Shown here: positions 6,270 to 7,279 of the stretch, piece after piece
Layout: each line of letters starts with the position of its first letter
How positions within the stretch are numbered: position 1 is the stretch's first letter
Source: Neisseriaceae bacterium
GTDB taxonomy: Bacteria > Pseudomonadota > Gammaproteobacteria > Burkholderiales > Neisseriaceae
NCBI GenBank assembly: GCA_017989485.1
Contig: JAGNPU010000087.1
Coordinates: 1-7,279 of the forward strand
Reading direction: 5' to 3'
DNA length: 7,279 nt
The notes under the pieces: model-generated
Seen by the model: the letters and a program-made list of their open reading frames with translations, nothing else
Database searches by the model: none
What the model was told of the DNA's origin: nothing
Program-made: the position numbers and the translations under genes

Positions 6270-6327
6270 ACCGGTTGTGCCGGTGATTTTGTCACCCTTA
6301 GGTGCGTGGCTGACCGTTCTTTGAACG
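6270..6327. repeat. Cluster of short inverted repeats in the spacer after the glycosyltransferase gene
   Basis: Four small perfect inverted repeats crowd 58 bases: ACCGG-ttgtg-CCGGT (6270-6284), GGTGA-ttttg-TCACC (6282-6296), CACC-ctta-GGTG (6293-6304) and CGTTC-ttt-GAACG (6315-6327). Neighbouring pairs among the first three share arms, so they cannot all form at once. There is no T-run, so they are not terminators. No second copy exists in the window. Confidence 0.4.
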
Positions 6328-6351
6328 AGCCTTGGTCTAATGGCGGCGTCT

Positions 6352-7119
6352 TTACAGCGGTTGGTTGGAAGGCTTGACTATCTTAATAAAAGGTTTTTTG
6401 AATATATTCCATAACGCTTTTTTCAAGCGAACATTAAACGGCCTGTTTTTTTTGATCACATTTTGATAATACTGCTTACGTTTATTTTGGGCCGGTAATC
6501 TGTCTGAGGCAATGCTTGAGTTTGCCCCGCTCACATCATTGTTGTGGACTAAGGCCGGTTGTATGCACTTTACTTTTAACAGGCCTGCATCTTGGAAATA
6601 TGCCCAGTTATCGGCTTCTAAAAACACGGGCGTCAGGGTGTCTAATAGGTTTTTTGCGGCCGCCTGGTTAATGATGTAGCCATATGTCCCCCATGCGCCA
6701 ATGAAGTCATAAGCCTTATAGCCTGCCCAAATCATCGTTGGGGCTGCTGCATTGTAATGCGTGGGCGGTGTGAGCAGATAGGCCATGGGGCCTGTAGGGT
6801 TGCGTTCATCCATGGCCCTTAGCACGGCGAGTAAATCACCAGATAAGATCACGTCATCTTCGAGAATCAACGCTTGATCAATGCCCTCATCAATCATTTT
6901 TTGATAAATGGCGATGTGGCTTAGGGCACAGCCAATTTCACCCGCTGTGAGCCCGCTGTTGTCATAGTCAGCGGCTAGGGTTTTGAGTTGATTGAGCGGC
7001 AAGGCTTTGCCATTTACGGCAGGTATGAATTCAGCGTCTAATCCCAGCCGCGTTAACTGTGCCTGTACGAGTTGGCGTTTATGCGTTTGCTCTTCAAGGT
7101 TGATGATGAATAGTTTCAT
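6352..7119 (-). CDS. Glycosyltransferase family 25 (lipooligosaccharide biosynthesis type)
   Basis: Predicted cytoplasmic or membrane-associated glycosyltransferase of the family that includes Neisseria LgtB/LgtE and Haemophilus Lex2B-type enzymes, which add galactose or glucose to lipooligosaccharide. It has 255 residues. Motifs: N-terminal MKLFIINLEE followed by basic KRQ; acceptor/donor-fold segment TAGEIGCALSH (58-68); the metal/nucleotide-binding acidic motif LILEDDV (84-90); the GTYGYIINQAAAKNLL segment (144-159); and the D170/D177 region. The C-terminus (213-250) is lysine-rich, fitting peripheral membrane attachment. The ATG at 7117-7119 begins the family's normal N-terminus; the frame is open to a TTG at 7203, but that extension does not resemble the family. 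No ribosome binding site is evident. The sequence is AT-richer than its neighbours around the promoter and 3' end, which suggests acquisition by transfer. The exact sugar and linkage cannot be told. Confidence 0.85.
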   Translation of the reverse strand: MKLFIINLEEQTHKRQLVQAQLTRLGLDAEFIPAVNGKALPLNQLKTLAADYDNSGLTAGEIGCALSHIAIYQKMIDEGIDQALILEDDVILSGDLLAVLRAMDERNPTGPMAYLLTPPTHYNAAAPTMIWAGYKAYDFIGAWGTYGYIINQAAAKNLLDTLTPVFLEADNWAYFQDAGLLKVKCIQPALVHNNDVSGANSSIASDRLPAQNKRKQYYQNVIKKNRPFNVRLKKALWNIFKKPFIKIVKPSNQPL

Positions 7120-7150
7120 TGACGTAATATAATTTAATGAATAGTAAATA

Positions 7151-7159
7151 ATTATATCA
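7151..7159 (-). promoter_or_regulatory. Candidate extended -10 promoter of the glycosyltransferase gene
   Basis: On the - strand TGATATAAT is a perfect extended -10 (TGn-TATAAT) in AT-rich DNA, 31 bases before the ATG at 7119; it would start transcription near 7144. No good -35 is seen, as is common for extended -10 promoters. An overlapping alternative uses TTGATA as the -35, with TTAAAT 17 bases on, which would give an almost leaderless mRNA. Confidence 0.45.
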
Positions 7160-7223
7160 AAATAAGGATGAGGCTGTGCGCATTTCTTTACATAGGTTAA
7201 CAATTAGGGGGGGCGGGGATCAA

Positions 7224-7279
7224 TCAATCGCCAGCAACGGTGGGGGCATTGTTGAGCATGACGGGCTGTTGGTCTGCAT
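7224..7279 (-). CDS. Possible 3' end of another gene, cut by window
   Basis: On the - strand one frame entering from the right edge gives 17 residues, ADQQPVMLNNAPTVAGD, then TGA. The composition and GC-rich codons look like a genuine protein C-terminus. The other two - strand frames also end soon after (stops at 7220-7222 and 7204-7206), so the choice of frame is a guess, and there may be no gene at all. No function can be given. Confidence 0.25.
   Translation of the reverse strand, partial: ADQQPVMLNNAPTVAGD

Noticed and set aside
7120..7203. 28-codon N-terminal extension of the glycosyltransferase from a TTG
   Set aside because: No ribosome binding site, composition unlike the family, and the normal family N-terminus begins at the ATG at 7119; the extension also covers the likely promoter.

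Overview
The window holds seven clear protein genes, one of them cut by the left edge, plus one very small gene and a doubtful gene tail at the right edge. It looks like a betaproteobacterial chromosome, most likely Neisseriales. The phosphohexomutase reads closely like the Neisseria Pgm protein from memory. A glycosyltransferase family 25 gene of the lipooligosaccharide type is present, and one terminator hairpin resembles a Neisseriaceae DNA uptake sequence. Base composition is moderately GC-rich except around the glycosyltransferase. No genus can be named from this alone.

Bases 1-1988 (+ strand) carry a NarX-type sensor histidine kinase, lacking its N-terminal sensing part, and its NarL-type response regulator, overlapping by ATGA. 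Together they form a two-component system of the nitrate/nitrite-responsive family. The regulator ends tail-to-tail, with a 7-base overlap, against a VC0807-like integral membrane protein on the - strand (1982-2587).

Bases 2602-5694 (- strand) form a compact operon, trpG - trpD - phosphomannomutase/phosphoglucomutase, with gaps of 36 and 18 bases, closed by a hairpin terminator at 2602-2629. TrpG is the amidotransferase subunit of anthranilate synthase and TrpD carries out the next step of tryptophan synthesis. The third gene supplies sugar 1-phosphates for surface polysaccharide, so the operon joins two pathways. trpE and trpC are not in the window.

Bases 5695-6240 hold a 347-base intergenic region with a good FNR/Anr-type site (TTGAT-N4-ATTAA), then a 35-codon single-helix membrane protein gene on the + strand with a strong ribosome binding site and a hairpin terminator. 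This small gene is the least explained item here.

Bases 6241-7279: a hairpin-rich spacer, then a family 25 glycosyltransferase gene on the - strand, AT-rich in its promoter and 3' part, with an extended -10 promoter. The last 56 bases may be the 3' end of another - strand gene. I found no RNA genes, CRISPR array, insertion sequence, phage genes or obvious defence system.
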